Shown here: positions 6,484-6,785 of the stretch, in pieces
Position numbering within the stretch: position 1 is the first letter of the stretch
How the letters are laid out: every line of letters starts with the position of its first letter
Assembly: GCA_007128515.1 (NCBI GenBank)
Contig: SKXI01000332.1
Span: 1-6,785, forward strand
DNA length: 6,785 bases
Direction: 5' to 3'
Source: Halococcaceae archaeon
GTDB taxonomy: Archaea > Halobacteriota > Halobacteria > Halobacteriales > Halalkalicoccaceae
Program-made: the position numbers and the translations under genes
The notes under the pieces: generated by a model
What the model was told of the DNA's origin: nothing
The model's database searches: none
Seen by the model: only the letters and a program-made list of their open reading frames with translations

Positions 6484-6785
6484 ACTATCACGTGGTCGAC
6501 GGGAGCCAAAAGTGTCCGTGACGTCTCTTAGGAACGATTTCACCGAGTTCGTCGAATAACACTGTTTTGGCTCTGTTGAAATCCCCGGTGTATAAGTCAC
6601 CCGACGGGAACAGTTTTCTGTCGATAGTATGATACTTCGATTCGAACCCGATCGAATCGCAGCGGCAGTCGATGGGTGAACCTCTTGTAACGATCGATCC
6701 GACTACTCCAGTCTGAATGCTGCTTCGTGCAACATACGCGCCCTGCATCTCGCACGCCGCTCAGAAAACCTATTGGAATTGGCAG
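6484..6785. other. Gene-free right end of the window
   Basis: Apart from the DUF2270 promoter I see no gene in these 302 bases. An 86-codon minus-strand frame (6748-6488) has no motif, membrane segment or ribosome site and overlaps the promoter, so it is probably spurious. GGCTCTGTTGAAATCC at 6569-6584 resembles, from memory, the terminal repeat of some haloarchaeal insertion sequences; no second end is in the window. CGATTCG (6638-6644) and CGAATCG (6653-6659) form a 7-bp inverted repeat. The sequence is visibly less GC-rich than the genes. Confidence 0.45.
6506..6514 (-). promoter_or_regulatory. Candidate promoter for DUF2270, probably leaderless
   Basis: The minus strand reads CACTTTTGG, centred about 26 nt before the ATG at 6483. 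It shares ACTTTT with the box at the same distance ahead of the serine hydrolase start at 4395. Both genes also begin with the context TAGTATGGC at the ATG. The repeated spacing supports a real promoter and the 6483 start. Confidence 0.4.

Noticed and set aside
6484..6600. N-terminal extension of the DUF2270 protein to an ATG at 6600
   Set aside because: The extra 39 residues do not resemble the family, and the box at -26 from 6483 supports the shorter start.
6637..6660. GGGTTCGAATC-like sequence on the minus strand, suggesting a tRNA T-arm or att site
   Set aside because: The flanking bases do not form a five-pair T-stem and no acceptor, D or anticodon arm can be drawn around it.
1..6785. 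CRISPR array, toxin-antitoxin pair, defence island or complete transposon
   Set aside because: No regularly spaced direct repeats, no cas, toxin, nuclease or transposase frames are visible on either strand.

Overview
The window looks like chromosomal DNA from a halophilic archaeon (class Halobacteria). The evidence is a very GC-rich, acidic EF-2 with the archaeal/eukaryotic diphthamide loop, oligo-T stretches after stop codons, promoter boxes about 26 nt before start codons with no Shine-Dalgarno (leaderless pattern), a Tat-type signal peptide on a secreted enzyme, and a DUF2270 membrane protein, a family I associate with haloarchaea. I cannot fix the genus from the sequence.

Layout: (1) 1-1019 (+), the C-terminal 46% or so of translation elongation factor 2, followed by an oligo-T stop signal. 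(2) 1020-1312, gene-free, holding four consecutive stem-loops (1057-1194). (3) 1313-2146 (-), an unrecognised protein with about eight membrane segments. (4) 2147-2418, a lower-GC divergent spacer ending in a small GC hairpin that overlaps a strong Shine-Dalgarno. (5) 2419-2793 (+), an unrecognised four-helix membrane protein of 124 aa. (6) 2888-4395 (-), a class C beta-lactamase-fold serine hydrolase with Tat signal and C-terminal membrane helices, split in two by a frameshift at 4054-4069. (7) 4396-4682, an AT-rich divergent spacer. (8) 4683-5567 (+), a CPBP (Rce1/Abi-type) intramembrane protease with its motifs intact. (9) 5568-5769, a spacer with a TATA-like box in front of an aborted reading frame. 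(10) 5770-6483 (-), a DUF2270 membrane protein. (11) 6484-6785, no gene seen; it holds the DUF2270 promoter and a short sequence resembling an insertion-sequence end.

How the genes relate: EF-2 is the end of a core translation operon. Everything after it looks like an accessory chromosomal segment of single-gene transcription units. Genes alternate in strand and no two form a convincing operon. The common theme is the membrane and cell surface: all five downstream genes encode membrane or exported proteins. I see no defence island, CRISPR array, toxin-antitoxin pair or complete mobile element, and no convincing novel multi-gene system. The points most worth a second look are the frameshift in the serine hydrolase, the palindrome cluster after EF-2, and the two small unrecognised membrane proteins.
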